DNA of 64,000 nt from Cedecea davisae DSM 4568 (lineage in GTDB: Bacteria > Pseudomonadota > Gammaproteobacteria > Enterobacterales > Enterobacteriaceae). Below the pieces are notes generated by a model. That model saw only the letters and a program-made list of their open reading frames with translations. It ran no database searches and was not told the origin of the DNA. The translations under genes and the position numbers were made by a program. Location of the stretch: positions 2,976,595 through 3,040,594 of the forward strand of contig NZ_KE161030.1 of NCBI RefSeq assembly GCF_000412335.2. The letters are read 5' to 3'. This document shows, one piece after another, positions 20,660 through 31,072 of this stretch; the stretch's first letter is position 1; each line of letters opens with the position of its first letter.

Positions 20660-20904
20660 GAGGCCCCTCCCCCTCACCCTAACCCTCTCCCCAGAGGGGA
20701 GAGGGGACGAAAGACAGAGTATGGAATCCTTCTCCCATAAACGGCGAGGGGACGAAAGGCAGAGCCTGGAACCCTTCTCCCATAAAGGGCGACGGGAAGA
20801 AGGACAGAGCGTGGCCCCCCTTTCCCTTAAAGGGAGAGGGAGCAGAGACCGACCTCGTTTTCCCCCTCTCCCTTCCAGGGAGAGGGATGGGGTGAGGGTA
20901 CAAG
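20660..20904. repeat. Tandem palindromic (REP-like) array inside the gsi operon
   Basis: The array opens with CCCTCACCC-TAA-CCCTCTCCCC and closes with GGGAGAGGGATGGGGTGAGGG, its inverted counterpart. Between them lie about four imperfect direct units of roughly 45 bp built on AGGGGACGAAAGACAGAG and CTTCTCCCATAAA. It shares its end sequences with the element at 36121-36232. Its frames encode repetitive Pro-Ser-Pro peptides with no sign of being genes. In the gsiB-gsiC gap it would form strong mRNA hairpins. Confidence 0.9.
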
Positions 20905-20909
20905 CCACT

Positions 20910-22448
20910 CTACTTCAGGTCCGCATTATCAAAGCTGAATCCGGTATCCGGCATCACATAGAACCCGGTGAGGTTTTTGCTGTGGGCGGAAACCAATTTT
21001 TCTACCACCAGCGGCACCCACGGAGACTCTTTCCAGATGGTGTCCTGGGCGTCTTTATACAGCTTCGCTTTCTCCTGTGGATTGGTGGTTTGCAGCGCCC
21101 CGGTCAGGTCTTTGTCTACCTGAGGGTTGCTGTAGAAAGCGGTGTTGAACAGCGTTGGCGGCCAGTTCTGGGAGGCAAACAGCGGAGACAATGCCCAGTC
21201 AGCTTCACCGGTAGAGGCGGACCAGCCGGTGTAGAACATTCTTACGCCGCTCTCTTTCTGCCCTTTGGCTTCCACTTCAGCCGCACGCTGCCCGGCGTCC
21301 ATCGCCGTCACTTTAACTTTGATCCCCACCTGCGCCAGCTGCTGCTGCGTAAACTGCAACACTTTCTGCGCGGTGCTGTGGTTATGGGAAGACCAGAGCG
21401 TTGTTTCAAATCCGTTCGGGAAACCGGCCTCTTTCAGCAACGCTTTTGCTTTGGCCGGATCGTACGGCCAGGGTTTGAATTTTTCCGCATAGGCGATAGA
21501 CGGCGGCACCACACCTTCGGCCGGCGTTGCAAAACCGGAGAAGGCCACTTTCACCAGCGCCTGGCGGTTAATGGCGTAGTTAATAGCTTCGCGCACTTTC
21601 GGGTTATCGAACGGCTTCTGGGTGACGTTCATGCTGATGTAGCGCTGCATGATGGATGGAGAAGCCACCAGCTCCAGCTTGCTGTTTTTCTCCAGCACGC
21701 CTGCCTGCTCGTAAGGAATTGGGAAGGCGAATTGCGCCTCACCGGTTTGCAACATCGCCGCACGGGTGTTGTTGTCCACCACCGGGCGCCAGGTAATGCT
21801 GTCGAGCTTAGGCAGGCCCTGCTGCCAGTAGCCGCCGAATTTCTTCACCTTCACGAAGTCGGTCTGGTTCCAGGTATCAAGCTGATACGGGCCGGTACCA
21901 ACCGGGTGGAAGCCAATCTCTTTCCCGTATTTTTGCAATGCGGCCGGGGAAATCATCGCCGTTGCAGGGTGGGCAAGAATGTTGATAAACGCCGAGAACG
22001 GCTCCTTCAGGGTGATTTTTACCGTGGTCGGGTCAACCGCTTCGGTCTTCGAAATGGCTTTATACAGGTTATAGCGTTTGAGGTGATTGTCAGGGTTGCT
22101 GGCGCGGTCGAGGTTGGCTTTTACCGCTTCGGCGTTAAAGTCGGTACCGTCCTGGAACTTCACCCCGGAGCGCAGCTTGATGGTGTACACCAGGCCGTCA
22201 TCAGAAACTTTATAGCTTTCCGCCAGCACGTTTTGCAGCTTCATATCTTTATCAAGCCCGAACAGCCCCTGATAGAAAGACTTGGCCACCGCCTGCGACA
22301 GCGTGTCGTTGGCGTCATACGGGTCGAGCGTGGTGAAGTTGGAAGCAACCGCTACGACGACATCTTTAGCAGCGAAGGCGGGCGCGGCGATAACGGTGGA
22401 GGCAAGCCCCGCCGCCAGCAGCCATTTTTGCGTTGTGTTAGCTGTCAT
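20910..22448 (-). CDS. gsiB: Glutathione-binding periplasmic protein GsiB
   Basis: The 512-residue solute-binding protein of the SBP_bac_5 (peptide/glutathione) family has a signal peptide ending APAFA-AKD. Family landmarks include [15 protein letters not shown] (about 30), [15 protein letters not shown], and [17 protein letters not shown] (about 280-296). It delivers glutathione to GsiCD in the inner membrane. The length equals E. coli GsiB. It starts 11 bp after gsiA. Confidence 0.96.
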   Translation of the reverse strand: MTANTTQKWLLAAGLASTVIAAPAFAAKDVVVAVASNFTTLDPYDANDTLSQAVAKSFYQGLFGLDKDMKLQNVLAESYKVSDDGLVYTIKLRSGVKFQDGTDFNAEAVKANLDRASNPDNHLKRYNLYKAISKTEAVDPTTVKITLKEPFSAFINILAHPATAMISPAALQKYGKEIGFHPVGTGPYQLDTWNQTDFVKVKKFGGYWQQGLPKLDSITWRPVVDNNTRAAMLQTGEAQFAFPIPYEQAGVLEKNSKLELVASPSIMQRYISMNVTQKPFDNPKVREAINYAINRQALVKVAFSGFATPAEGVVPPSIAYAEKFKPWPYDPAKAKALLKEAGFPNGFETTLWSSHNHSTAQKVLQFTQQQLAQVGIKVKVTAMDAGQRAAEVEAKGQKESGVRMFYTGWSASTGEADWALSPLFASQNWPPTLFNTAFYSNPQVDKDLTGALQTTNPQEKAKLYKDAQDTIWKESPWVPLVVEKLVSAHSKNLTGFYVMPDTGFSFDNADLK

Positions 22449-22459
22449 TATTGTTTTCC

Positions 22460-24334
22460 TTATAGTCGATTTTCACTGCTGCCGATGGCGTGACGGGCGA
22501 CAAAATGCCCCGGCCCCACGGCAACCAGCGGTGCTACATGCGGTTCATCCCCCAGGCTGCGTGTGGCGCTGGGGATCTCGTCAGAGACTAAAACAGGCTT
22601 ACGTCCCTTGCGGGATGGGTCTGCAACCGGCACCGCCGCCATAAGCTTGCGGGTATACGGATGCTGGGGGTTTTCAAACACCGCGCGGCGCGGGCCAATC
22701 TCGACAATCTGGCCGAGGTACATGACCGCCACGCGGTGGCTGATGCGTTCCACAACGGCCATGTCGTGGGAGATAAATAGAAAAGCGATGCCAAACTCGC
22801 GCTGTAAGTCGAGCAGCAGGTTCACTATTTGCGCGCGGATAGAGACATCCAGCGCCGAAACGGATTCATCGGCAATCACTACTTTCGGGTTCAGCGCCAG
22901 CGCGCGGGCAATGCAGACCCTCTGCCGCTGGCCGCCGGAAAACTCATGCGGATAGCGCCAGGCGTGTTCGGGCTGCAATCCTACGCGCTCAAGCAGCCAG
23001 GCTACGCGCTGCTGGGCTTCTTCCTTCGGCATTGCGTTATGCACCAGCAGCGGCTCCATAATCGAATAGCCGACGGTCTGGCGCGGATCCAGCGAAGCGT
23101 AAGGATCCTGGAAGATAAACTGAATGTCTTTGCGCACGTGCTGTAACTCGCCGTTGGGCAGGTTATCAATGCGCTGGCCGTTAAAGGTAATAGTCCCGCC
23201 CTGAGTTTCCACCAGCCGCAGCAGCGAACGCCCGGTTGTCGATTTCCCGCAGCCGGACTCTCCCACCAGCGCCAGCGTTTCACCGGGCAGCAGGTCGAAA
23301 CTCACTTTTTCTACGGCATGAACCTGGCGCGTAACGCGGTTGAAAATGCCGCTGCGCAGCGGGAAGCGGGTGACCAGGTCCCGCACTTCAAGCACCGGCT
23401 TCGCGCCGGGCGGGATGGTGTCCTGCTCGATTTCCGGTTCCTGCTGGTTCGGCTCGCCCGCTACCACCAGCGGGAATTTTCGCGGTAAATCACTGCCGTT
23501 CATCGCGCCTAAACGCGGAACGGCGGCCAGCAGCGCCCGGGTATAAGCGTGCTGCGGGTGATTGAATATTTGATCCACTGGGCCGGTTTCTACCGCTTCG
23601 CCGCGGTACATCACCAGCACCCGGTCGGCAATATCCGCCACCACGCCCATATCGTGAGTGATAAAAATCACCCCCATTTGCATTTCGTCTTGCAATACGC
23701 GGATCAATTGCAGGATCTGCGCCTGAATAGTGACGTCCAGCGCGGTAGTGGGCTCATCGGCAATCAATACCGCTGGGCGACATGAAAGCGCCATCGCAAT
23801 CATGACCCGCTGGCGCATACCGCCGGAAAGCTGATGAGGATAACGGCTGAGGATCGACTGCGCCTCCGGGATTCGTACGCGCTCAAGCATACGTTTCGCC
23901 TCCGCCAGCGCGGCCCGCCCATCAAGTTTTTGATGCAGACGAATAGACTCTGCTATCTGCTCGCCCACGGTAAACACCGGGTTCAGCGAGGTCATCGGCT
24001 CCTGGAAAATCATCGCCACATCCGCACCGCGCACGCGGCGCATCTGCGAATTGCTGAGCTCCGGCAGGCTGAGTACTTCTTTATTTCGGCGGCGCAGCAG
24101 CAGCTTTTCGCAGTTAACCTCTCCGCCGCCCTGCTCCAGCAGGCGCATCAACGCCATTGCGGTGACCGACTTACCGGAACCGGACTCGCCGACAATGGCC
24201 AGCGTTTCACCGCGGTTCAGGGTAAGCGAGAGGTGGCGCACCGCGTCGGTGACCTGCTGCTGCTGACGAAAGCGAATATTCAGGTCGCTGACAGCCAGTA
24301 CCTGCTCGTCCGGTAGTTCATGGCCTTGCGACAT
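22460..24334 (-). CDS. gsiA: Glutathione ABC transporter ATPase GsiA (double ABC)
   Basis: The 624-residue cytoplasmic ATPase is two DppD/OppF-type cassettes fused in one chain. Cassette 1 has Walker A GESGSGKS (about 54-61), signature LSGGMRQR and Walker [13 protein letters not shown]. Cassette 2 has Walker A GESGCGKS (about 353-360), signature FSGGQRQR and Walker [13 protein letters not shown], where Ser replaces the usual Pro as in E. coli GsiA. Its ATG shares one base with the iaaA stop (24334), indicating coupling. Confidence 0.97.
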   Translation of the reverse strand: MSQGHELPDEQVLAVSDLNIRFRQQQQVTDAVRHLSLTLNRGETLAIVGESGSGKSVTAMALMRLLEQGGGEVNCEKLLLRRRNKEVLSLPELSNSQMRRVRGADVAMIFQEPMTSLNPVFTVGEQIAESIRLHQKLDGRAALAEAKRMLERVRIPEAQSILSRYPHQLSGGMRQRVMIAMALSCRPAVLIADEPTTALDVTIQAQILQLIRVLQDEMQMGVIFITHDMGVVADIADRVLVMYRGEAVETGPVDQIFNHPQHAYTRALLAAVPRLGAMNGSDLPRKFPLVVAGEPNQQEPEIEQDTIPPGAKPVLEVRDLVTRFPLRSGIFNRVTRQVHAVEKVSFDLLPGETLALVGESGCGKSTTGRSLLRLVETQGGTITFNGQRIDNLPNGELQHVRKDIQFIFQDPYASLDPRQTVGYSIMEPLLVHNAMPKEEAQQRVAWLLERVGLQPEHAWRYPHEFSGGQRQRVCIARALALNPKVVIADESVSALDVSIRAQIVNLLLDLQREFGIAFLFISHDMAVVERISHRVAVMYLGQIVEIGPRRAVFENPQHPYTRKLMAAVPVADPSRKGRKPVLVSDEIPSATRSLGDEPHVAPLVAVGPGHFVARHAIGSSENRL

Positions 24335-25287
24335 TAACTCTCCTGGTCACGATAGATTCCTACGTTCGGGGCATCATTCACGAAGCCAAAGCCGCGATAC
24401 ATTCCTTCGCTGTTAAAAGGCAGCGCCACATTGCCCTGATTATCAATCGCTATCATGCCGCCGCTGCCGCCGAGTGCGGGCAGTTTTTCCAGCACCACGC
24501 GGTCTACAGCCTGCTGAAGGCTCAGGCCAGCGTATTCCACCAGGGCGGCGATATCGTAAGCCGCCAGCGTGCGCATAAAGACTTCACCCGTGCCGGTGCA
24601 TGAAACGGCGACGTTGGCGTTATTGGCATAGCAGCCCGCGCCAACTATCGGCGAGTCGCCCACGCGCCCCGGCAGTTTGTTAGTCATCCCGCCGGTTGAG
24701 GTTGCCGCCGCAAGATTGCCGAACTTATCCAGCGCTACTGCGCCAACGGTGCCAAATTTTTTATCAGCGTCTATCGGCTCGGCTCCGTCGTGATCCAGCA
24801 CGGTTTGCTGACTTTCACGGGCGCGGAGCAGCTGCTGATAGCGCTCTTCGGTTGAAAAGATATCCGCCGCTACCGGCTCAAGCCCCTGCCCGGCGGCAAA
24901 ATGCTCTGCCCCCTCACCAATCAACAGGACGTGTGGACTGTTCTCCAGCACCTTCCTGGCGGCCAGAATAGGATTGCGGATATGGCTGACGCCCGCTACC
25001 GCTCCGGCCTCAAGCGTGTTGCCGTCCATTATGCAGGCATCCAGCTCGTGCTTACCCTCGCTGGTATAAACCGCGCCAATACCGGCGTTAAACAGCGGGC
25101 ACTCTTCAAGCAGGCGCACCGCTTCGGTAACGGCGTCAAGAGCACTTCCCCCTTGCTCAAGGATCTGCTGCCCGGCAACAACAATGTCTGATAGCGCAGC
25201 GATAAACTGCAGCTCTTTTTCCTGCGTCAGTCGGGCGCGGGTTATAGCCCCGGCCCCACCGTGAATAGCGATAACGGCTTTAGTCAT
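24334..25287 (-). CDS. iaaA: Isoaspartyl peptidase/L-asparaginase IaaA
   Basis: This Ntn-hydrolase (plant-type asparaginase) cleaves isoaspartyl dipeptides and L-asparagine, and self-cleaves into alpha and beta chains before a catalytic Thr. I set the start at 25287 ([14 protein letters not shown]), giving 317 residues; the frame opens 61 codons earlier without similarity. The autoprocessing site is [10 protein letters not shown] near residue 177, and [17 protein letters not shown] follows. It is the first gene of iaaA-gsiABCD, linking degradation of unusual peptides with glutathione import. Confidence 0.96.
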   Translation of the reverse strand: MTKAVIAIHGGAGAITRARLTQEKELQFIAALSDIVVAGQQILEQGGSALDAVTEAVRLLEECPLFNAGIGAVYTSEGKHELDACIMDGNTLEAGAVAGVSHIRNPILAARKVLENSPHVLLIGEGAEHFAAGQGLEPVAADIFSTEERYQQLLRARESQQTVLDHDGAEPIDADKKFGTVGAVALDKFGNLAAATSTGGMTNKLPGRVGDSPIVGAGCYANNANVAVSCTGTGEVFMRTLAAYDIAALVEYAGLSLQQAVDRVVLEKLPALGGSGGMIAIDNQGNVALPFNSEGMYRGFGFVNDAPNVGIYRDQES

Positions 25288-25492
25288 TCGGCATTGCCTG
25301 CAAAGAGTGGTATCCGGCAGCGTTTTTTCTATAAATATCAGAATAGTTGCCAAACATTGATACGATTTTTGAATATAGAAAGACGTAAATGTGTTGTAAA
25401 GAAAATTGACTTTAGTCTTCGGGACGCGGCAGGCAGCGTGCAGGCCCCTTCGCCGCAGCAAAGAGGCCAACTTACTAAGGGATAAGAAAAAG

Positions 25493-27454
25493 TTAGAACT
25501 TCGCGCTAATGCCGAGGTTGTAACTGGTCTGATTACCGTCGCTCAGGCCGGCCGTTTGTGATACGGCGGCAAAAGCAGAAACCGTAGCGGAAAGCGGCAT
25601 GTCCGCGCCGACAGAAAGCTCGGCCCAGTTTTTATCCTGCTCTTCGCCGGTACGGCTGAAGGTTAGCGCGGTGGATTTCAGCCCGCCGTTCACGCTGTAC
25701 TCGCGGTCGCCAAACTGGTGGCGGTAGCTTGCCTGCGCCCACGGATTAATGACGCCGGGGTGGGCATCAACCCGCCAGCCCGCGCTGCCAATCTGCGAAT
25801 GCCCGTTCTGGTCGCCAAAACGCATCGCCGTGCTGCTGCTGCCGTTTTCACCGTAGCCATTTACGTGGCTGTAATCCCACGCATATTGCAGCGTCGGCCC
25901 CGTGGTCAGCCAGGGTGTCAGCGCAAAGTCATAGCCCGCGGTGAGCCTCGCTCCGTAGAGCCTTCCGTCGGTATCACCCTTTTCAGTGCGCGTTAGCTGC
26001 CCGAGAGTAATATCGCGCTGAATGTTGGTGAAGTCCGCAGAGAGGTAGTGAACGTCGCCGTTAAGCCACGCCTGGCCCACGCGCAGCTGGCTGAACAGCG
26101 CCGCCTGAACGCCTCTGGTGTCGTAGCGGTAGTTATCATCCGGCCGCTGGTTATCCAGCGAACCCGCAATCAGCCCGCCCACCAGCAGGCTGTCGTTAAG
26201 CTGGTAATCGACCCCGACGCTGAGGTTGTTGGTATTTCCTTTTCCTTCACCGCTGTAACGCTGATAGCCCCCGCCGTAGCCGCCGAACACGCCCAGCGAA
26301 CCTACAGCGTTATCGTTATGGCGCAGTTGCTGGTAGCGACCGTCGAGCGTTGCCCTGCTGCCACGCACCATCGCCAGCGTGCCCTGATTAAGGCGAGTGA
26401 CCTGCACCGGGGCGGCAATAATTGACTCAATATACTGGGCGATGATGCTGTGAACCTGCGGGCTGGGGTGGAAGTGATCGGCAAACAGGTAATCCTGAGA
26501 CGGGTTGAAGCCCGGCGTTGAGCTGGTGCAATCGCTGGCAGACACGCCAGCCGGGCACGCCATGCCGGCGGTATTGGTGAGGCCAAACGCCTGCGGATTA
26601 ACAAGGATTTCCTGGAACACGCCGTTGATGTCCGCGCGGGCAATATTTCCGCCGCGCTGCGACAGGGCTTTATCCTCAGCACCGTTGTAAAAATCGGTTA
26701 AGGCAGAAGCCTGCTGTGCCGCCGCGTCATAGGCGGCAATAAGCTGAGCGGCAGCAGCTTGCTGGACGAGCGGATTAGCGCTGACCACCGAGGCCGCGGC
26801 GCGAAGCGCATCGTGAATAGCCTGCTGGCGGCTGGCGAGATCCGGCGTTTTTGCGGCATCAAGCGAGGCGTAAGCGGCCTGAATCGCGGGCGTTGCCGCC
26901 GCGCCCAGCCCCACGCTCAGCACCATCTCCATCAGCGTTGGCGTCGCGCTGATGTCCGGCACATTCGGGACGACCACCAGCCCTGCCCCAGCATCCAGTA
27001 ATGCACCAACCTGGGCTGCGGCATTTGCAGCGCTGTTCGCGGCAATGCCCTGCGCCAGCGCCGGTTGCGTTGCGGCGGCGGCCAAATCATTCCCGCCAAT
27101 CCAGTGAATATATAAGCCGTTGCCGTCCGCCCTGCCGCCGGTCTGGCTCAGATATTGCTGCACCTGGCTTTGGGTATTATCAGCCGGGTTAAGCCCCGGC
27201 ACGGCGGTCCCGCCGCCTGCCGCATAGTTACTCCCGCCGGTGCGTGAAGGGGTTAACGTCAGCCCGTAGCGGTCGGCCAGCTGCTCGTCATAAAGTTTGT
27301 TTTGGCTGCTGTTCCACGTCCAGCGGCCGTTATTACCGGTATCGCTGAGGCTGTCGCCGAATACGGCCAGCGAGTCAAAGGCGAATGCAGATGAAGTGAG
27401 TCCTATTGCCACGGCTAGCGTACTGAATTGAAATGCTTTTTTTATGTCTGTCAT
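25493..27454 (-). CDS. apeE: GDSL-esterase autotransporter, ApeE type
   Basis: This is a 653-residue outer-membrane esterase. I took the start at 27454 (MTDIKKAFQFSTL) behind AAGGAAGAA; the frame extends 54 codons upstream without meaning. Signal peptide cleavage is near SAFA-FD. The SGNH/GDSL passenger has block I FGDSLSDTGN (about 30-39), GGND (block III) and DHFHPSP (block V with the catalytic His) near 340. A central linker helix (~370) leads to a C-terminal autotransporter beta barrel ending YNLGISAKF. Length and motifs match Salmonella ApeE, an acyl esterase of the outer membrane under PhoB control. E. coli K-12 lacks it between iaaA and moeA. Confidence 0.92.
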   Translation of the reverse strand: MTDIKKAFQFSTLAVAIGLTSSAFAFDSLAVFGDSLSDTGNNGRWTWNSSQNKLYDEQLADRYGLTLTPSRTGGSNYAAGGGTAVPGLNPADNTQSQVQQYLSQTGGRADGNGLYIHWIGGNDLAAAATQPALAQGIAANSAANAAAQVGALLDAGAGLVVVPNVPDISATPTLMEMVLSVGLGAAATPAIQAAYASLDAAKTPDLASRQQAIHDALRAAASVVSANPLVQQAAAAQLIAAYDAAAQQASALTDFYNGAEDKALSQRGGNIARADINGVFQEILVNPQAFGLTNTAGMACPAGVSASDCTSSTPGFNPSQDYLFADHFHPSPQVHSIIAQYIESIIAAPVQVTRLNQGTLAMVRGSRATLDGRYQQLRHNDNAVGSLGVFGGYGGGYQRYSGEGKGNTNNLSVGVDYQLNDSLLVGGLIAGSLDNQRPDDNYRYDTRGVQAALFSQLRVGQAWLNGDVHYLSADFTNIQRDITLGQLTRTEKGDTDGRLYGARLTAGYDFALTPWLTTGPTLQYAWDYSHVNGYGENGSSSTAMRFGDQNGHSQIGSAGWRVDAHPGVINPWAQASYRHQFGDREYSVNGGLKSTALTFSRTGEEQDKNWAELSVGADMPLSATVSAFAAVSQTAGLSDGNQTSYNLGISAKF

Positions 27455-27664
27455 CAGTTCTTCCTTGCAGAGGTTTTGAGTAGCCACAATGACTATAGCC
27501 AATAGCCGTTTGCGTGCAGGCCGAGAGTAAGCAAGAAACGTGACAACGTGATGTAACGCATAGGGAGTAGAGGGGGAAATGATTTTGCTGATCCGGGACA
27601 TGCAGCCCACGGCCATTTTCTGCCATACTAAGCCCTTATTTTGCCCCTGCCCCAGGAGTTATGC

Positions 27665-28897
27665 ATGGAATTTACCGCCGGGCTGATCCCGCTTGAAACC
27701 GCACTTGGACAAATGCTTTCCCGCATTAAACCGCTCACCGAAACGGAAACATTGCCGCTGCTACAGGCTGCCGGTAGGGTTACCGCCGAACCGGTGATTT
27801 CTCCGCTGGATGTTCCGGGGTTTGATAATTCGGCAATGGACGGTTATGCGGTGCGCATGGCGGATATCAAAGCCGGGGGCGCATTGCCGATAGCGGGTAA
27901 AGCCTTCGCCGGGCAGCCGTTTAGCGGCGAATGGCCGGAAGGCACCTGCGTGCGCATCATGACCGGTGCGCCAATACCGCAGGGTGCCGAAGCCGTCGTG
28001 ATGCAGGAAGAAACCAAATCTACCGAGTCCGGCGTACGCTTTAACGCCACGGTACAAAACGGCCAGAATATTCGCCGCCGTGGGGAAGACATCCGCCAGG
28101 GCGCAAGCGTGTTAGCCGCAGGAACAAAACTCACCGCGGCCGAACTGCCGCTGATTGCTTCGCTGGGCATTCCCGAAGTCACCGTTTACCGCAAGGTTCG
28201 CGTCGCCGTGTTCTCCACCGGGGATGAATTACAGCTGCCCGGCCAGCCGCTGGCCGAAGGCCAAATCTACGATACCAACCGCCTGGCGGTGCATCTCATG
28301 CTGAAAGAGCTGGGCTCGGAAGTTATCGACCTCGGGATTATTCGCGATGACCAGGACGCTCTGCGCGCCGCATTTAAAGAGGCAGACAGCCGTGCGGACG
28401 TGGTTATCAGCAGCGGCGGCGTGTCGGTTGGCGAGGCGGATTACACCAAACAAATCCTCGAGGAACTGGGCGAAGTGGGCTTCTGGAAGCTGGCGATTAA
28501 GCCTGGCAAACCCTTCGCCTTTGGCCGCCTGGAAAACAGCTGGTTCTGCGGCCTGCCGGGCAACCCGGTTTCCGCGGCGCTGACCTTCTATCAACTCGTA
28601 CAGCCGCTGTTGACGACGATGGGCGGCCAACAGGGCAACCCTCTTCCGCCGCGGATGCGGGTGCGCACCGTCGGCAGGTTGAAAAAATCGCCTGGCCGCC
28701 TCGACTTCCAGCGCGGTATTTTACGCCGCAACGAGCAGGGCGACCTGGAAGTGCTGAGTACCGGCCATCAGGGCTCACATATTTTCAGCTCCTTCAGCCA
28801 GGCCAACTGCTTTGTGGTGCTCGAGCGCGAGCGCGGCAATGTCGAAGCCGGGGAATGGGTAGAAGTCGAGCCGTTTAACTCGCTGTTCGGAGGCTAA
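27665..28897 (+). CDS. moeA: Molybdopterin molybdenumtransferase MoeA
   Basis: MoeA inserts molybdate into adenylylated molybdopterin to finish the cofactor. The 410-residue cytoplasmic enzyme starts [14 protein letters not shown] at 27665, behind CAGGAG; the frame opens eight codons earlier. Landmarks are [15 protein letters not shown] (about 50-64), the MPT-binding [15 protein letters not shown] (about 245-259) and PGKPFAFG...CGLPGNPVS (about 280-305). The fourth domain (about 330-410) ends [13 protein letters not shown]. moeB follows after one base. Confidence 0.97.
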   Translation: MEFTAGLIPLETALGQMLSRIKPLTETETLPLLQAAGRVTAEPVISPLDVPGFDNSAMDGYAVRMADIKAGGALPIAGKAFAGQPFSGEWPEGTCVRIMTGAPIPQGAEAVVMQEETKSTESGVRFNATVQNGQNIRRRGEDIRQGASVLAAGTKLTAAELPLIASLGIPEVTVYRKVRVAVFSTGDELQLPGQPLAEGQIYDTNRLAVHLMLKELGSEVIDLGIIRDDQDALRAAFKEADSRADVVISSGGVSVGEADYTKQILEELGEVGFWKLAIKPGKPFAFGRLENSWFCGLPGNPVSAALTFYQLVQPLLTTMGGQQGNPLPPRMRVRTVGRLKKSPGRLDFQRGILRRNEQGDLEVLSTGHQGSHIFSSFSQANCFVVLERERGNVEAGEWVEVEPFNSLFGG

Positions 28898-28898
28898 C

Positions 28899-29651
28899 GT
28901 GGTCGAGCTTAGCGATGCAGAAATGCTGCGCTACAACCGCCAGATAGTCCTGCGCGGCTTTGACTTTGACGGCCAGGAAAAGCTGAAGGCCTCGCGGGTG
29001 CTTATTGTCGGGCTTGGCGGGCTGGGCTGCGCGGCGGCTCAATACCTTGCTGCCGCGGGCGTCGGGCATCTCACCCTGCTGGACTTCGACACCGTCTCGC
29101 TCTCTAACCTCCAGCGCCAGACGCTGCACCGCGACGCCGCTATCGGCCGGCCCAAAGTTGACTCAGCCCGGGAGATGCTGGCCGCCATTAACCCGCATAT
29201 CCGGCTGGAGACGGTGAACGCCCTGCTGGACGAGCAGCAGCTTGCCGAGCTGGTGGCGCAGCATGAGGTGATTCTTGACTGCACCGATAACGTGGAGATC
29301 CGCAACCAGCTTAACCGCAGTTGCTTCCTGCATAAGCGGCCGCTGGTATCGGGGGCGGCGATTCGCATGGAAGGTCAGATAAGCGTGTTTACTTATCAGG
29401 CCAATGAGCCCTGCTACCGCTGCCTGAGCCGCCTGTTTGGCGAAGGCACACTAAGCTGCGTGGAAGCTGGCGTGATGTCGCCGCTGGTGGGAATTATTGG
29501 CTCTCTGGAAGCGATGGAGGCCATCAAACTGCTGGCAAATTACGGCACGCCAGCCAGCGGGAAAATCGTGCTCTACGATGCGATGACCTGCCAGTTCAGA
29601 GAGATGAAGCTGGCGCGTAATCCTCAATGTGAGGTTTGCGGCTGCGAATAA
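28899..29651 (+). CDS. moeB: Molybdopterin-synthase adenylyltransferase MoeB
   Basis: MoeB adenylates the C-terminus of MoaD so that it can receive sulfur for molybdopterin synthesis. The 250-residue E1-like enzyme starts with GTG at 28899, one base after the moeA stop, with GGAGG at 28889-28893. The nucleotide-binding GLGGLGCAAAQYLA (about 38-51) and two zinc-binding pairs, CYRC and CEVC (about 172 and 244), are present. Its length matches the E. coli enzyme (249). Confidence 0.97.
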   Translation: MVELSDAEMLRYNRQIVLRGFDFDGQEKLKASRVLIVGLGGLGCAAAQYLAAAGVGHLTLLDFDTVSLSNLQRQTLHRDAAIGRPKVDSAREMLAAINPHIRLETVNALLDEQQLAELVAQHEVILDCTDNVEIRNQLNRSCFLHKRPLVSGAAIRMEGQISVFTYQANEPCYRCLSRLFGEGTLSCVEAGVMSPLVGIIGSLEAMEAIKLLANYGTPASGKIVLYDAMTCQFREMKLARNPQCEVCGCE

Positions 29652-29687
29652 AGAAACGGGGATAATATTATCCCCGTTTCTTATCTT
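29651..29687. terminator. Bidirectional terminator between moeB and mgtE
   Basis: A near-perfect palindrome, GAAACGGGGATAAT and its complement (29653-29680), is followed by TTATCTT on the plus strand. On the minus strand a T is followed by TTTATTCG. It separates the convergent moeB and mgtE. Confidence 0.88.
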
Positions 29688-30732
29688 AGATGGCGAGATC
29701 GGTCAGCATGAGTTCGGCAATTTTAAAGTAAATAAGCAGCCCTGTGCCGTCGATTAAAGTGGTAATAAACGGGGCGGAAACCACCGCCGGGTCGATATTT
29801 ACTTTACGCAGCAGCATCGGAATAATCGAAGATACGATAGCGCTCCACACCGTAATCGCTATCAGCGTCAGGCTCACGACCATCATCACTTCCATCCCTA
29901 CGCCCAGCATCCACGCCCGGATAAATCCGGCGGTGCCGATGGTGATGGCAATTAATACCGAAGCGGAAATCTCTTTTCTTAATATCGCACCAAGATCCTT
30001 CAGCCCGACTTCTCCCAGCGCCATCGCCCTGACCAGGGTCGAGGTAATTTGCGTCCCGGTATTGCCGCCGGTGCCGATTAAGAGCGGGATAAAGAAGGCC
30101 AGCGCAATCGCCGCTTCCAGCTGGTCCTCAAAGGATTTAATCACCGAGCTGGTGTAAGCCTCGGCAACGAACAGCAGCAGAAGCCACACCGACCGTTTGC
30201 GCCACAGCGTGAAGACGCTGCTTTGCAGATAGGGTGTTTCCAGCGGGGATGAAGCCCCCTGTAGCTGGCTGTCGAGGGTGTTTTCATCTTCCAGCAGCTG
30301 CGCGATTTCCTGCGGGCCAAGCACCCCTTTCAGTTTTCCATAGCTGAGTACCGGAATGTAGTTTGAGGCGGATTTTTTAATCTCCATGCAGGCTTCATGC
30401 CGCGTTTTCTCAGGCGGCAGCGAGAAATGAACCGTTCTCATCAATTCGCTCAGCAACAGCTCTTTATCTGCCTGAAGCAGGGTTTTTACCGGCACCAGGC
30501 CGTACAGATGGTCGTCATCATCCACAACAAAGATTTGAGAAGGAATTTGCTCGTTTTTAATTTCCGAACAGAAGTATTCCCGCGCCTGGCCGACCGTTGT
30601 TCCCGGCGGAAGAGCGATAAAATCCTGGCTCAGATAACCCAGAACGGTGCTATGCGCTTCTGAGCCGGGCTGTTTAGCAGGCAGGAGTATAGATGCGCGA
30701 GAGTGCGCAGAAGTATTGGTTGAAAAGGTCAT
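29686..30732 (-). CDS. mgtE: Magnesium transporter MgtE family
   Basis: This 348-residue inner-membrane Mg2+ channel/transporter has two CBS domains (about residues 30-150, with FVVDDDDHLYGLVPV and YIPVLSYGKLKGVL) and a five-helix MgtE membrane domain (about 180-348). The pore signature is GTGGNTGTQ near residue 225, and a late acidic position sits in FITTLIDGTG. It is shorter than many MgtE proteins (about 450) because the N-terminal helical MgtE_N domain is missing. E. coli K-12 has no mgtE. The M-box riboswitch upstream ties expression directly to Mg2+. Confidence 0.94.
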   Translation of the reverse strand: MTFSTNTSAHSRASILLPAKQPGSEAHSTVLGYLSQDFIALPPGTTVGQAREYFCSEIKNEQIPSQIFVVDDDDHLYGLVPVKTLLQADKELLLSELMRTVHFSLPPEKTRHEACMEIKKSASNYIPVLSYGKLKGVLGPQEIAQLLEDENTLDSQLQGASSPLETPYLQSSVFTLWRKRSVWLLLLFVAEAYTSSVIKSFEDQLEAAIALAFFIPLLIGTGGNTGTQITSTLVRAMALGEVGLKDLGAILRKEISASVLIAITIGTAGFIRAWMLGVGMEVMMVVSLTLIAITVWSAIVSSIIPMLLRKVNIDPAVVSAPFITTLIDGTGLLIYFKIAELMLTDLAI

Positions 30733-30799
30733 GATTTTTCCCCGGTTACTGTTTTAAAAAATAAACAGTCCTCATCCTGGGGCGAAGCAAGATATGAGA

Positions 30800-30988
30800 G
30801 TGCTGACGCTATCTCCATGTCTCGGTTTTAGCACTGTACAACGTATCCCCAAATGCGGGGGAAGTTACCTGGGGTTATACCTTGACTCGATATAACCTGT
30901 CCTAATCTTGGGCGTCTCTCGACGTCGTCAGATCAGTAACCTGTGTTTGTACAGGAGCCTCGCCTAACGAGATACTGCAAGTCTTCCG
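30800..30988 (-). promoter_or_regulatory. M-box (ykoK) magnesium riboswitch
   Basis: The minus-strand leader of mgtE carries the M-box blocks in order: CGTTAGGCGAGGCTCCTGTA, TTACTGATCTGACGACGTCG, AGAGACGCCCAAGATTAGG, and the late TACAGTGCTAAAACC. These match the conserved core I know for the ykoK leader in spacing and order. The M-box folds when Mg2+ is plentiful and shuts off the downstream transporter. The switching platform (30733-30800) is not obvious: I see only a weak CTGTTT...AAACAG hairpin just before the GGGG ribosome-binding site. Confidence 0.92.
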
Positions 30989-30994
30989 CGGCCT

Positions 30995-31022
30995 ATAGTA
31001 GGGATCTCAGCCCGGGGCGCAA
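30995..31022 (-). promoter_or_regulatory. Probable mgtE promoter
   Basis: TTGCGC (31022-31017), a 16-base spacer and TACTAT (31000-30995) would start RNA near 30988, exactly where the riboswitch begins. The -35 is weak; a TTGACT five bases further upstream gives too long a spacer. Confidence 0.5.
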
Positions 31023-31072
31023 GTCAAAGAGCCTGCTTTGTTTAGGGTTTATTTATGCTTTCCTGTGCCGCT

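Noticed and set aside
20679-20903. Frames encoding repeated Pro-Ser-Pro/Gly-Glu-Gly peptides
   Set aside because: They are translations of the palindromic repeat array; the peptide repeats mirror the DNA repeats and have no proper start.
20721-22493. 590-codon plus-strand frame opposite gsiB
   Set aside because: It is antisense to a clear gsiB, begins within the repeat array, and encodes Arg/His/Gln-rich sequence with no motif: a shadow of high-G+C codon use.
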